In this document: one piece after another, positions 27,612-35,813 of the stretch
Layout: every line of letters starts with the position of its first letter
Position numbering within the stretch: position 1 is the first letter of the stretch
Assembly (NCBI RefSeq): GCF_001634365.1
Contig: NZ_CP014578.1
Coordinates: 3,720,001 to 3,784,000, forward strand
DNA from: Paraburkholderia phytofirmans OLGA172
GTDB taxonomy: Bacteria; Pseudomonadota; Gammaproteobacteria; Burkholderiales; Burkholderiaceae
DNA: 64,000 nt
Direction: 5' to 3'
Notes under the pieces: generated by a model
The model's input: the letters and a program-made list of their open reading frames with translations, nothing else
What the model was told of the DNA's origin: nothing
Database searches by the model: none
Program-made: the position numbers and the translations under genes

Positions 27612-28295
27612 TTTCACCCCGTCTGAAGTTATTGTTGGCGGGCAATTATTGCGTCCGGCGGCGCAAACCTCCAGTCCATTCTTTCCCCGTGACGCGATAT
27701 ACGCCCGCCGTTGCCTCCATCTTTTTATAGCTAGCAAATTCGAATCGAGCTCCATGAGAGGGGATCGGCCTGAAAGGCTTGCCACACATACTTCTTGGTC
27801 GGTTAAGGTGTGTTTTTTGGCAATGTACGGCTCATCGACCATCAAACCCGTCGCCATGCCACGACCGAAACTCAAGCGCGGCCCTCGCTGCTGCCTCAGG
27901 ACGCGCCGCCAGCAGCCGATCGTTGAAGTGGTAAAGGCTGGGCATCAGGTCCATCGTGGCGAGCGCCAGTGCAATCCTGCGTGTAGTGGTTTGCTCATCT
28001 TTCTGTTCTCCGTCTTCGAATCCTCTGCCTGCACTTTCTTACGCTGTCCCTTCAATGCCCTCATGGCAAATTCCCGAAACGCTATATGGGGTGCCGTCAA
28101 GAAACGGACTTTTTCGTACGTTAGCGGCAACTTCGTCGGGTTAGGGTCTAAATCGTTGACGAAACGGCATCAGCCAATGGCAAAATCGGCTCTAATCTGA
28201 CGTGTTTTGCGCCCCTGCCTGACGTCCAGCTGAGGTGTACCTCAATCGGACGCTGTTGCTCGTGGCGGCACCCCTTTTATCATCGTGAGGCAGCT
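27612..28295. other. Island intergenic region
   Basis: About 680 bases with no convincing gene. A frame of 254 codons on + runs through it but is antisense to the lipoprotein gene and lacks protein-like features. It contains copy 1 of the 39-base inverted repeat (28088-28126). Confidence 0.5.
28088..28126 (+). repeat. 39-bp inverted repeat, copy 1
   Basis: GGGGTGCCGTCAAGAA followed by A, CGGA, C, TTTTTCGTACG and TTAGCG. It matches the complement of 29837-29875 at 35 of 39 positions, and all four differences are transitions. The pair faces inward around three small cargo genes. Confidence 0.85.
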
Positions 28296-28823
28296 ATGGG
28301 CAACGGCGCAACCACCGCGAACGTGCTACTCGGCATCTTCAACGCTTACATGCTGCTGCGCTCGCGGATTGTCATGTTGCGGGTTGTGCCGATTATCCCG
28401 ATGGACGGCCCCGCCATTGCGGAGAACCCCGACACCTACGAGATCCGCGTGCAGGTGGTGAACCTCAGTTCGATCCCGGTCTATGTGGACGAGATCGGGC
28501 TGAAGCACCGGAACCGCGTAGAGGGTGTCCTCAAGTTCCGCGCACCGCCCAACCGGCCCTATCCGATCCTGCTCAATGCGCGCGAAGCGATTTACGTGCA
28601 ACCGGCGCCGGACGATTTCATGCGGGTCGTGGCCGACCGGTTCAGCTGCGGTTACGCACGCACGGCATGCGGACGCAGGCGTCGAGGCACCAGCCCGGCG
28701 CTGCAGACGCAGGAACTACTGTTACTGGAAAGCCAAGGTGCTTCACGACTGGCCCGTACCGGCCTGCGCCTGCGTCACGCCGGCCAGCGGATCGCGGGCC
28801 AGGTGGCCGCTGTTTTCGGATAG
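28296..28823 (+). CDS. Hypothetical protein, island cargo
   Basis: 175 residues. The N-terminus MGNGATTANVLLGIFNAYMLLRSRIVMLRVVPIIPMDG has a hydrophobic helix at about 9-33, followed by a beta-rich domain TYEIRVQVVNLSSIPVYVDEIGLKHRNR, resembling a small membrane-anchored beta-sandwich. From about residue 125 the sequence turns to Arg/Leu-rich low-quality sequence (TACGRRRRGTSPALQTQELLLLES), which may mean the real C-terminus is frame-shifted or eroded. I recognise no family. A weak ribosome site (GTGAGG) lies before the ATG. It is encoded inside the inverted-repeat-flanked segment. Confidence 0.55.
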   Translation: MGNGATTANVLLGIFNAYMLLRSRIVMLRVVPIIPMDGPAIAENPDTYEIRVQVVNLSSIPVYVDEIGLKHRNRVEGVLKFRAPPNRPYPILLNAREAIYVQPAPDDFMRVVADRFSCGYARTACGRRRRGTSPALQTQELLLLESQGASRLARTGLRLRHAGQRIAGQVAAVFG

Positions 28824-28890
28824 GTAGTTCTCGCACGGTTCGACCGTCTTTCCGTTTCGATGACCCACAAGCCACACCCACGGGGGCAGC

Positions 28891-29361
28891 ATGAACAGGC
28901 AACACGGAATCGCGACGGCTTTTATCGCCTTCTTGGCATCAGCTATTGCTCTCCTGGTTAGTGGGGCTGCGGTTGCTTCCGATTCGTACTTATGCATCGC
29001 GGATCTAAGCACCGGCTTTTCTTTTAACAAAGACACCGGGGAGTGGCATCGCGCCAACTTCGCAGCAGGCGAAAAATACGTTCTGAGCAAGGCCAAAGAA
29101 GGTGGGTGGGTCGTGAGGGAGATGGGACAAGAGCACCCACTACTACGCTGTCCGGGCGACTTCAACGCGGGTAACAACCTAATCTGTTCGGATGGAATCA
29201 ACGACTTCCGCATGAACCGCCACCTATTGCGGTACTTAAAGGCCTTTCTCATCGGCTACTACGTAGATTACAGCGACTTGAGGGGCTTACCTGGCATCCC
29301 TGAAATGAAGGAAGGCGGTGATACGCCCGAGCTCGAAATTGGGAAGTGCACGCCAATTTAG
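28891..29361 (+). CDS. Predicted secreted protein, island cargo
   Basis: 156 residues starting MNRQHGIATAFIAFLASAIALLVSGAAVAS, a clear Sec signal peptide with cleavage expected after AVAS. The mature part contains DSYLCIADLSTGFSFNKDTGEWHRANFAAGEKYVL, then LLRCPGDFNAGNNLICSDGINDFRMN, with four cysteines that could form two disulphides in the periplasm. The GGGGGC before the ATG is a plausible ribosome site. It has no recognised family. Base composition is lower in GC than flanking core genes, consistent with transfer. Confidence 0.65.
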   Translation: MNRQHGIATAFIAFLASAIALLVSGAAVASDSYLCIADLSTGFSFNKDTGEWHRANFAAGEKYVLSKAKEGGWVVREMGQEHPLLRCPGDFNAGNNLICSDGINDFRMNRHLLRYLKAFLIGYYVDYSDLRGLPGIPEMKEGGDTPELEIGKCTPI

Positions 29362-29425
29362 GGGCGGCCATGTGAACATAGGCCATCTCGACCGACCGAA
29401 CGTCAATCAATCAAGGAGATCGGCA

Positions 29426-29674
29426 ATGGTTAACAAAACCTATGCTTTGAAGCCTGACGATCAAGCGAAGTTGATTTCGTATGCGCGCCGCTATAGGAGC
29501 ATTCGGACAACCATCAACGAGACAAATCAGACAATGACCGTGTGGACCACTTGGCCAGGCAACGACGAACCATCATCTATCGCGGACCAATTCCAGTTGC
29601 AGGTGGTATCAAACGACCCGCCGAAAATGCCGGATGACGAGTATCGACGGCGTGTAGAAGGAAAACCCAGCTGA
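29426..29674 (+). CDS. Small hypothetical protein, island cargo
   Basis: 82 residues starting MVNKTYALKPDDQAKLISYARRYRSI, 8 bases after AAGGAG. The body (TTINETNQTMTVWTTWPGNDEPSSIADQFQLQVV) looks like a small beta-hairpin fold. Cytoplasmic by sequence; function unknown. It ends before the right copy of the inverted repeat. Confidence 0.6.
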   Translation: MVNKTYALKPDDQAKLISYARRYRSIRTTINETNQTMTVWTTWPGNDEPSSIADQFQLQVVSNDPPKMPDDEYRRRVEGKPS

Positions 29675-29836
29675 TAGGGTGGCTCGACGCGGACTGTAGG
29701 CAAAACGTCCTGTGTGCACGAGGTAATCATCAAAATTGGGGCGCGTGAGTGGTGGAAGGACCGCGCTGCTCCGCGTCGCGGTCCTTTTCGCCGGCTAGCA
29801 TGGATGTTCTCTACCGCTACCGGTTTAAGGCTGTGG

Positions 29837-29875
29837 CGTTAGCGTACGAAAAAATCCGCTTCTTGACGGCACCCC
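29837..29875 (-). repeat. 39-bp inverted repeat, copy 2
   Basis: Complement of copy 1 with 35 of 39 positions the same. On the − strand it contains CCGTCAAGAAGCGG followed by six T, which could form a short terminator for the primase-helicase transcript. Confidence 0.85.
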
Positions 29876-29891
29876 TATATGTGTTTGAAAA

Positions 29892-30130
29892 CCACCGCCA
29901 ACACCGCCAAACCGCCAACTCGGCCCGCAGCCCCTTATCCAGCAAGGGTTTTGCTGTTGGCGGTAGTGTTGGCGGTCGCCGATTTCCACCGCCAACACCA
30001 CCAGCAACACCAGCGCAAAATGTGATGCGTCGCCGCCAAACCGCCAACACCGCCAACAAACCGCCAACAGAGAAACCCTTATCCAGTAAGGCTTAGAAGG
30101 TAGAGTTGGCGGTTTGGCGGTGTTGGCGGT
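29892..30130. repeat. TTGGCGG/CCGCCAA repeat array, candidate replication origin of the island
   Basis: Within about 240 bases the heptamer CCGCCAA occurs eight times and its complement TTGGCGG five times, often as adjacent repeats such as ACCGCCAACACCGCCAAACC. Between them CCTTATCCAGCAAGG and CCTTATCCAGTAAGG each occur once, 146 bases apart. Iteron-like arrays next to a primase-helicase gene are typical of satellite origins. It lies directly downstream of the primase gene. Origin function is inferred. Confidence 0.6.
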
Positions 30131-30189
30131 CGTTTCTCGCGCATATGCGCGTGCGAGAGCGAGGGGAGAGAGAACCGACGCCGCAGCGC

Positions 30190-33042
30190 CTATTCGCCGC
30201 CCCCCTCTGTATCGCCGTCAGCCTTGCGCGGATGCACCCGGTACACCATGCCTGCGGGTTTGCCTGCATTCACCGTCCACGAGTCCCGCCGCCCCCGATC
30301 AAGCATCCCGGCCTCATGCAATACTTGGCAGGCGCGGCGCAGTTCATATCCGGCTACGACCTCTCCTTTGAACCCGGCGGGCAGTACCAGAAACACCGGC
30401 TCGCCGTCTACGTAGCGTCGATAACCGAGAATGTTGTGCGCGGTCGGCTCGGCGGCCGGGTCGATGGGCAGAAGCACGAAGCGCCCGAGCTCGTTCGCGC
30501 GAAGGATGCCGTCCACCTGTTCCAGCAACCGCTCGTTGTCGCGATCATGCGTGCCGAATGCCTGTAGCCATCGCGCCCATGCGGCCATCACCCATGTGCG
30601 AGCTTCATCCCGCGTCCACCCGGTCAGGGCGGCCTCGGATGCCATCTCCGCGGCCGCAACCAGCACGCCCCACTTCCGCGTGGCCCGCTTGGCTGGCGGC
30701 GCAGCATCGGGGTGCGCGTCCTCCACAGCTTGCAGCATGTGCGCCTGGGTAGATTCCACCCAATCCTTGACCTCGCCGCGATGTGTCGTCAGCCATTCGA
30801 CAAACGCCCGGCCCGCCGTGCCGTAATTGGCACGGGCGGCAGCGGTAAGTTCCTTGGCGAACACGTCGCCGTCCTTGTACCCGTGGATGCTGTCAAAGGC
30901 GCGGTATGCGCCCATGTCGGCAGGAACGTCGAGCAGGCGGATTTCCTGCCCGCCGCGCGGTGTCTGCCCGCCTTCCGCGAGGTATTGCGCCATGCTTACC
31001 TCGCCCGTGCTGACCATCGTCAGACGCCACGAGCGCGACGCCACCACTCCGCCATCCTTGGTGCCCTGCAGCCGCGAGACACCGTTGAGCATCTGGTAGA
31101 TCGCCGGGCCGATCTTGCGGGCATCCCCGGCCCCGATTTCGTCCAGGTACAGCAGCCCATCATTGGCATATTCCGCCGTGCGGGTGAGGCCGTAGGAAGT
31201 GCCGTCCCATGTGTGCATCACGTCGGCAGGATTGCCCCAAACCGACGCGGCACAATCGCCCGCCGTACTCTTGCCGCTCGATGTGGTGGTGTACAGGTGC
31301 AGCCCGATACCATCACGCGCCCCGATCAGCGACAGCAGCGGCCCGGCGAACGCACACGCTATAGAGGCGGCTATGAGCGGATTTTCCCGCGCCATGCTCC
31401 CTACGGTGTCCCGCCACGCTTCAAGCGAGCCAGCGGGCTTGTAGGCCGATTGCTTTGGCGTTCCGCCGTTGTAGAACAGTGGGCGGTCCGGTGTGCCGAC
31501 GAACTCCCCGGACGCCAGCACATACGCGCCGTGCTGCCAGCCAGTAAGGCCGACAATTTCGTACCACGTCGTGCCGCCCTCGCGCTGGACGTACTCCGCC
31601 AGCTTGTACCGGGGGCGCTGCTCCGCCGCGACGTGCAAACCCAGCCCGCGCAGCACCGCCCATCCGTCGCGCTCGCCTATGTCACGGGCAGGCATGGCAT
31701 GGCGGATGACTTCGCCGCTTCCGGCCCGCCTGAACTCCATCAAGCGGTATTGCTGCCCGCTGTCGTCCCGCCCCGTGCCCATCATTTTCAGCTCGCTACA
31801 CAGCCACATTGGCACCGTGTAGGAGGCCGCACCGCTGTCCTTGTCGCGCTTGACACCGATGTAGTACAGGCCGCCGTCGATGACCGCGTAGCGGGGCTCC
31901 AGCTCGCCAGCGTCGTCGCCTTCACTCACGGTTACCGCACGGTCGTCCATTGACAAGGGCGGCGCGCGCCTGCCCCGTTTCTCGCTGACCGGAAGCTCGG
32001 CGTCCACCTCACGCGCCGCCTCAATCGCCGCCTTCACGACATCCGTGCCGCGCGCCGTGTGCAAGTCGTTGAAGTCGGTCTGCGCTGGCTCGCGATTCGC
32101 ACCGAAGGCTGGCACGGACAGCTTGCCGCCGACCGCCTGCGCGGCCTTCACGGCGGTTTCGTGGGGTTCGCTACTCGCCTTGTCCAGATCGGCCAGCAGC
32201 ACCAATTCGGCATCCGGATAACACTCGCGCATCGCTTTCCCCGCCGCCGCCATCTGGCCCACCGATAGCGAGGCAATCGCCGGATAGCCCGTGCATTGGC
32301 TGGCGGATAGCGCCGTGGCGACGCCCTCCGCGATCAGCACTACCTCAGGCGCATCCGGCATCTTCTGCGCCGCCCAATATCCGCCAGCCTTCGCGCCGCC
32401 AGCCAGCGCGGATTTGCGCCCGTCGCCGTCGATCATTTCAAGCGTGGACAGCTTGCCGCCCACCTTCACCGGCGCAATCAGGATGCGGCCCGATAGCAAG
32501 TCGTCGCCACGCTTCGGCTGATACCCGATCAGCGCGGCCAGCTTGCTCACCTCAATCTCGCGCAGCGTGTCCGCCGGTTGAACGCCCTTGCGCGTCAGGT
32601 AGGGATGGTCGGCGCGGGCGGGCGTCGCTGCGCGCCACACGGTTTCGCCCAGCCCCGCCGCACTGATAGCGCGTATTTCGCGGTCTCGCGCTTCCTGCTC
32701 GGCGCGCTTCTCTCTCTCGGCGCGGCGTCGCTCCATCTCGGCAGAATCGACGGTTGATGCGCCGCCCCCGTGTGAATCGAAGCCGTGTTCAATCGCGACG
32801 AAAAATAGCGTGCTGATCGTAATGCCGCCGCCCGCCGACAGTGAGCGCCATGTGTCCCGTGCATCAGAGGCCGAATAGTTGGCAGCGCCCTGGCTCCACA
32901 TATCGAACAGGTCGAAACCGGTGTCGGCCAGTTCATGCTTGAGCGCAGCAGCGATGCGAAACCACTGTTCGCGCTCAATGTCGGGCGGAATACTGAATAA
33001 CGCCGCCTCGATGCGTTGATACTCGTCAATTACGGCGCTCAT
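30190..33042 (-). CDS. TOPRIM/DUF927 primase-helicase of an integrative element
   Basis: 950 residues. The N-terminus has a PriCT-like segment (IPPDIEREQWFRIAAALKHE with ASDARDTWRSLS). A TOPRIM-like region follows: VVLIAEGVATALSASQCTGYPAIASLSVGQM and AELVLLADLDKA, with the acidic residues E and D-x-D expected for primase-type TOPRIM. The C-terminal half is a DUF927-type ATPase with GLHLYTTTSSGKST (Walker A) and GLLYLDEIGAGDARKIG (Walker B). Such proteins start replication of P4-like satellites and small integrative elements. The repeat array lies directly past its stop codon. The upstream small genes, alpA and the integrase are on the same strand, suggesting one replication/maintenance block. 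Confidence 0.85.
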   Translation of the reverse strand: MSAVIDEYQRIEAALFSIPPDIEREQWFRIAAALKHELADTGFDLFDMWSQGAANYSASDARDTWRSLSAGGGITISTLFFVAIEHGFDSHGGGASTVDSAEMERRRAEREKRAEQEARDREIRAISAAGLGETVWRAATPARADHPYLTRKGVQPADTLREIEVSKLAALIGYQPKRGDDLLSGRILIAPVKVGGKLSTLEMIDGDGRKSALAGGAKAGGYWAAQKMPDAPEVVLIAEGVATALSASQCTGYPAIASLSVGQMAAAGKAMRECYPDAELVLLADLDKASSEPHETAVKAAQAVGGKLSVPAFGANREPAQTDFNDLHTARGTDVVKAAIEAAREVDAELPVSEKRGRRAPPLSMDDRAVTVSEGDDAGELEPRYAVIDGGLYYIGVKRDKDSGAASYTVPMWLCSELKMMGTGRDDSGQQYRLMEFRRAGSGEVIRHAMPARDIGERDGWAVLRGLGLHVAAEQRPRYKLAEYVQREGGTTWYEIVGLTGWQHGAYVLASGEFVGTPDRPLFYNGGTPKQSAYKPAGSLEAWRDTVGSMARENPLIAASIACAFAGPLLSLIGARDGIGLHLYTTTSSGKSTAGDCAASVWGNPADVMHTWDGTSYGLTRTAEYANDGLLYLDEIGAGDARKIGPAIYQMLNGVSRLQGTKDGGVVASRSWRLTMVSTGEVSMAQYLAEGGQTPRGGQEIRLLDVPADMGAYRAFDSIHGYKDGDVFAKELTAAARANYGTAGRAFVEWLTTHRGEVKDWVESTQAHMLQAVEDAHPDAAPPAKRATRKWGVLVAAAEMASEAALTGWTRDEARTWVMAAWARWLQAFGTHDRDNERLLEQVDGILRANELGRFVLLPIDPAAEPTAHNILGYRRYVDGEPVFLVLPAGFKGEVVAGYELRRACQVLHEAGMLDRGRRDSWTVNAGKPAGMVYRVHPRKADGDTEGGGE

Positions 33043-33120
33043 TCGCCTCCCGCTGTAAGTACTCCTCAGCGCAATGAAAACGCCGAAACTCGCCCGCCGA
33101 ATGATCTCGACAGAATCCTC

Positions 33121-33399
33121 TCATCGCCGGCTCTCCACGCTGCTCGGCCATTCGGCAAGAGATTCCAAGAGCTCATCCGCAGCGTCATTGGCTGACTGGG
33201 CGAGCTCAGCGAGCAGACGCAGCAGCTCGGCGTGAAGATGCCGCGGGAGGAAGTCCGTTTCACCGCTAGCCGCTACAGTGGCGAGGGCCGCGACGCGTGC
33301 GATGGCGGTCTGAAGATGTTCGGCGGCATCATGCGAAGCGATGGCCTCGAACGGCGAGGGCGCGCCAATGTAGCCAGTGCAAAGGCGTTCATGCCGCAT
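33121..33399 (-). CDS. Small hypothetical protein of island replication block
   Basis: 92 residues, starting MRHERLCTGYIGAPSPFEAIASHDAAEHLQTAIARVAAL. It has a long Ala/Leu-rich helix pair (HLHAELLRLLAELAQSANDAADELLESLAEW). The start is supported by a GGAGG six bases upstream. It overlaps the preceding small gene by 11 bases and lies 78 bases before the primase gene. Its helical, charged nature could suit a replication accessory or DNA-binding subunit, but no family is recognised. A further 17 codons upstream are open and unconserved. Confidence 0.65.
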   Translation of the reverse strand: MRHERLCTGYIGAPSPFEAIASHDAAEHLQTAIARVAALATVAASGETDFLPRHLHAELLRLLAELAQSANDAADELLESLAEWPSSVESRR

Positions 33400-34021
33400 A
33401 GCGAGCCTCCGACCGAGCGAGTTCAGCGATGACGATGAGCGCGCCGCCAAGAACGTCGATAGCGCCGTTGGGCGTAGGCTCTACAGCAGCGTCGCGCAGG
33501 GCGCGATTGATGATCTGGTTGAGGTTTTGCGATTGCTCGGGACGAGTGGGGATACGGCGCATTAAGCGGCCTCCTATCGATTTGGATAGAGACCTGCCGC
33601 CCGCTGTCAAACGGGGTGGGCAGGTCATTGAACCGGTTGACAGACAGGCTCGATAGGAAACCTGCGCATCCGAAGATGCCCGGCCCAAGACCCACCCGCT
33701 GGAGGATGCGTGCAAAGGCATACGGACGTAAAAAAACCGCACAGTGGCGGTCGCCCGCCCATCGAATTCCCGACTGTCAAATCGGTGCGCTGTTGTTTCA
33801 GCGGCGCGCTCAGTATAGCGCGCCACCAAAGGTTTACAAGTACCGGCAACGTTCAGCATGTTCCGCCCCCCGTCTGCGCAGCGTCCAGCAGCATCAGCAG
33901 GACGGCGCTCACTAGCAACCAGCATTGCTGGCTTGCGCTCAGGGTCCGGCGTCGCGCTCGTGCGCAACCAGACGAAAGTCGGATCGTTGGTGGGTTCAAT
34001 ATGGGTGTACAGCGCGCTCAT
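33389..34021 (-). CDS. Ash/Icd-like family ORF of P4-type elements, with internal start
   Basis: The 210-codon frame starts MSALYTHIEPTNDPTFVWLRT at an ATG overlapping the alpA stop (ATGA). Its middle, AHRFDSREFDGRATATVRFFYVRMPLHASSSGWVLGRASS, matches what I recall of the Ash or 'Icd-like' proteins of P4-type elements. The terminal part is also a credible independent gene: MRRIPTRPEQSQNLNQIINRALRD... (57 residues, 33389-33562) has its own AGGAGG site seven bases before an ATG. The run RATATVRFF is encoded over an intrinsic-terminator-like hairpin with a T-run (33729-33752), so the conserved protein sequence may reflect an RNA element instead of a working protein. I cannot decide whether 210 residues, the 57-residue tail, or both are made. 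Confidence 0.55.
   Translation of the reverse strand: MSALYTHIEPTNDPTFVWLRTSATPDPERKPAMLVASERRPADAAGRCADGGRNMLNVAGTCKPLVARYTERAAETTAHRFDSREFDGRATATVRFFYVRMPLHASSSGWVLGRASSDAQVSYRACLSTGSMTCPPRLTAGGRSLSKSIGGRLMRRIPTRPEQSQNLNQIINRALRDAAVEPTPNGAIDVLGGALIVIAELARSEARYAA
33729..33752 (-). promoter_or_regulatory. Intrinsic-terminator-like hairpin inside the Ash/Icd-like ORF (putative attenuator)
   Basis: On the − strand ACCGC and GCGGT pair around a 6-base loop and are followed by seven T. It lies between the regulator gene alpA and the primase-helicase gene, so it could control readthrough to the replication genes. Confidence 0.55.
33803..33824. repeat. Perfect palindrome upstream of the attenuator
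   Basis: GGCGCGCT and AGCGCGCC flank a 6-base loop CAGTAT. On the − strand it lies 50 bases before the terminator-like hairpin and may form a further stem in the same RNA. Confidence 0.7.
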
Positions 34022-34230
34022 GCTGGCTCCGCGCGGTAGCCAGCCGGATCGGCTAAAAATTCCTCGATTGCAGAAAGGCGCCAGCCGACGGCGCGCGGGC
34101 CCAAAGCAAGACTCGGCGGGAAGCTGCCGTTTTTCTGACGAGCGTATATCGTAGAACGGCTAAGCCCGGTGACGGCCTTTACCTGTTTAAGGCGCAGGAT
34201 GGCGAGTGCGGTTCTGATTTGTTCAGCCAT
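34018..34230 (-). CDS. AlpA-family transcriptional regulator
   Basis: 70 residues: ILRLKQVKAVTGLSRSTIYARQKNGSFPPSLALGPRAVGWRLSAIEEFLAD. This is the AlpA fold with a helix-turn-helix (LKQVKAVTGLSRSTIYARQK) and the conserved W-R wing (VGWRLSAIEEFL). AlpA-type proteins act as activators of excision or integrase genes in satellites such as P4 and cryptic elements like CP4-57. It overlaps the downstream Ash/Icd-like frame by four bases. Its leader (34231-34512) contains GCTCCAT-GAA-ATGGAGC (34371-34387), a perfect inverted repeat that may be an operator or stem. Confidence 0.85.
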   Translation of the reverse strand: MAEQIRTALAILRLKQVKAVTGLSRSTIYARQKNGSFPPSLALGPRAVGWRLSAIEEFLADPAGYRAEPA

Positions 34231-34512
34231 GTTTCATGGTTCCTTCAAAGCAAATGGTTAAACGAACGCACCGCCGCCATCCGTGAACTACGGATGAACA
34301 ACTCGTGCGTTGTGAAAACCCGCGCCTGAAGAACGTCTGATTGGCGAGCCGAACCCCGTTAGGGGAACACGCTCCATGAAATGGAGCGCAACTGAAGAAT
34401 GAGGTGTTTGAAACCGACCGTTGATACACAAACCGAATGCGGCGATATTACCATCTATCGGAACGCATTGGTTTACTCTGGACTACCGGCCTAGCCCGAA
34501 GAACGTCCCGCG

Positions 34513-35769
34513 TCAGGCCGACTTAGCCTTGATGCTCACCACGTTCCCTGCGGCGGAGATTGCCGCTTGCCGGTCGATCTCGTCGGCTAGGTACTGAAGC
34601 GCGCGCCGCCGCTCAGCCTCCAGCTCGTGATGGTGATAGCTCGCCGCCGTCTGGCTCCGCTCCGTGTGCGCCAGCAGCAGTTCAACCACGTCCCGGCTGA
34701 ATCCATGCTCACGCAACAATGTCGCCGCCGTGCCGCGTGTGCCGTGCGGCGAAAACTCCGCTACGCCGAAGTCCATTCGCTTGAACAGGTGATTGAGCGT
34801 CGCATCAGCCATCGGCACCACGGCGCGGAACGCGGACGGGAACACGTATTCCAGATCACCGGTAAGCGCGCGCTGTACCTCCAACAGTTCGAGTGCTTGC
34901 GTGGACAGATAGACGCGATGCGGCCGGCGCGACTTCATGCGCTCGGGGGGAATGTCCCACTGCGCTTTATCAGTGTCGATCTCGGACCACTTCGCGCGCA
35001 GCACTTCGGCCTTTCGACACATGCTGTACATCAGCAGCTTGACCGCCGCCGTGGTGGACGGGTGTGCGCCCTGCTTCCCCACTGCCCGCCAGAAGGCTCC
35101 GATCTCCGATTCGCTCAGGTGCCGGTGATGCTCGGCCTTCGGAACCTGGATGACGCCGCGCAGCGCCAATGCCGGGTTCGTTTCGACCAGTAGTTTCTGG
35201 ATCGCGTAGTTGTACACCTGCTGAATCAGCACGCGGACGTTCTCCGCCGTGTTCGGCGTGTCGCGCCGCTTCTCAATGATTGCCAGCACGTGAGCGGGCT
35301 TCACATCATCCAACGCCTTGCAGCCGATATCCGGCCACACGAACCGATCCAGAAGGGACCGCATCTGCTTACGGTAGCCATCCGACTTGCTGCCCAAGCG
35401 CTCTTCCAACCACTTGATGGAAAACGCCTTGAACTGCCCCTCGTCCGCTTTCAGTTCCGCACGTGCCTTGCGCTCAGCTTCGTCCGCGCGCTTGTGTGCA
35501 GCTGGGTCGCTACCCTGCTCCACCATCGCGCGGTATTCTGTGTGCCGGTCCCGCGCATCAGCCACACCAATTTCCGGGTAACGGCCGATGGTGACTTCGC
35601 TGCGCTTGCCGTCGAGTGAGTACTGGTAAATCCATGTCTTCGCACCGCGCGGCATCACCAGCACGTAAAGGCCACCGCCGTCCGTGATCTTGTACGGCTT
35701 TTCTTGAGGCTTGGCGTTGTTCAGCCGCGTCGGCGTCAGGGTGTAATTGAAGTGTCGGCTGCGGGCCAT
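34513..35769 (-). CDS. Tyrosine-type integrase, P4-type family
   Basis: 418 residues. The N-terminal arm-binding domain has TPTRLNNAKPQEKPYKITDGGGLYVLVMPRGAKTWIYQYSLDGKRSEVTIGRYPEIGVADAR, which is the DUF4102-type segment of P4-family integrases. A SAM-like core domain follows (about 120-215). The catalytic domain shows the R (LLMYSMCRKAEVLRAKWSEID), H-x-x-R (PHGTRGTAATLLREHG) and a Tyr near the end (ERSQTAASYHH) with H in LLLAHTERS. All catalytic residues are in place, so it should be active. The ATG at 35769 is chosen because a GAGGGGGA ribosome site precedes it, and upstream sequence enters the palindromic operator-like region. Its proximity to the right repeat supports attR. Confidence 0.92.
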   Translation of the reverse strand: MARSRHFNYTLTPTRLNNAKPQEKPYKITDGGGLYVLVMPRGAKTWIYQYSLDGKRSEVTIGRYPEIGVADARDRHTEYRAMVEQGSDPAAHKRADEAERKARAELKADEGQFKAFSIKWLEERLGSKSDGYRKQMRSLLDRFVWPDIGCKALDDVKPAHVLAIIEKRRDTPNTAENVRVLIQQVYNYAIQKLLVETNPALALRGVIQVPKAEHHRHLSESEIGAFWRAVGKQGAHPSTTAAVKLLMYSMCRKAEVLRAKWSEIDTDKAQWDIPPERMKSRRPHRVYLSTQALELLEVQRALTGDLEYVFPSAFRAVVPMADATLNHLFKRMDFGVAEFSPHGTRGTAATLLREHGFSRDVVELLLAHTERSQTAASYHHHELEAERRRALQYLADEIDRQAAISAAGNVVSIKAKSA

Positions 35770-35778
35770 TTTATTCCC

Positions 35779-35792
35779 CCTCACTAGTGAGG
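35779..35792. promoter_or_regulatory. 14-bp perfect palindrome just upstream of the integrase start
   Basis: CCTCACTAGTGAGG overlaps the region of the integrase ribosome site. The 10-base core CCCCTCACTA also occurs in both terminal direct repeats, so the integrase or AlpA may bind all three. Inference from symmetry and location. Confidence 0.55.
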
Positions 35793-35813
35793 AATTCGAG
35801 GTCAATTCCTCAC

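Noticed and set aside
27945..28130. A 61-codon frame on − reading through copy 1 of the 39-bp repeat, similar in peptide to a frame at copy 2
   Set aside because: Similarity is restricted to the nucleotide repeat and the frames continue into unrelated sequence, so the repeat is better read as DNA or RNA.
28525..28827. A frameshift in the 28296-28823 gene, suggested by a second open frame over its 3' half
   Set aside because: No homologous sequence is recognised in the second frame, so I keep the single frame and only note uncertainty about its C-terminus.
29892..30130. A CRISPR array, suggested by the repeated GCCAAC units
   Set aside because: Units are 7-12 bases, in both orientations and without regular spacers; no cas genes are nearby.
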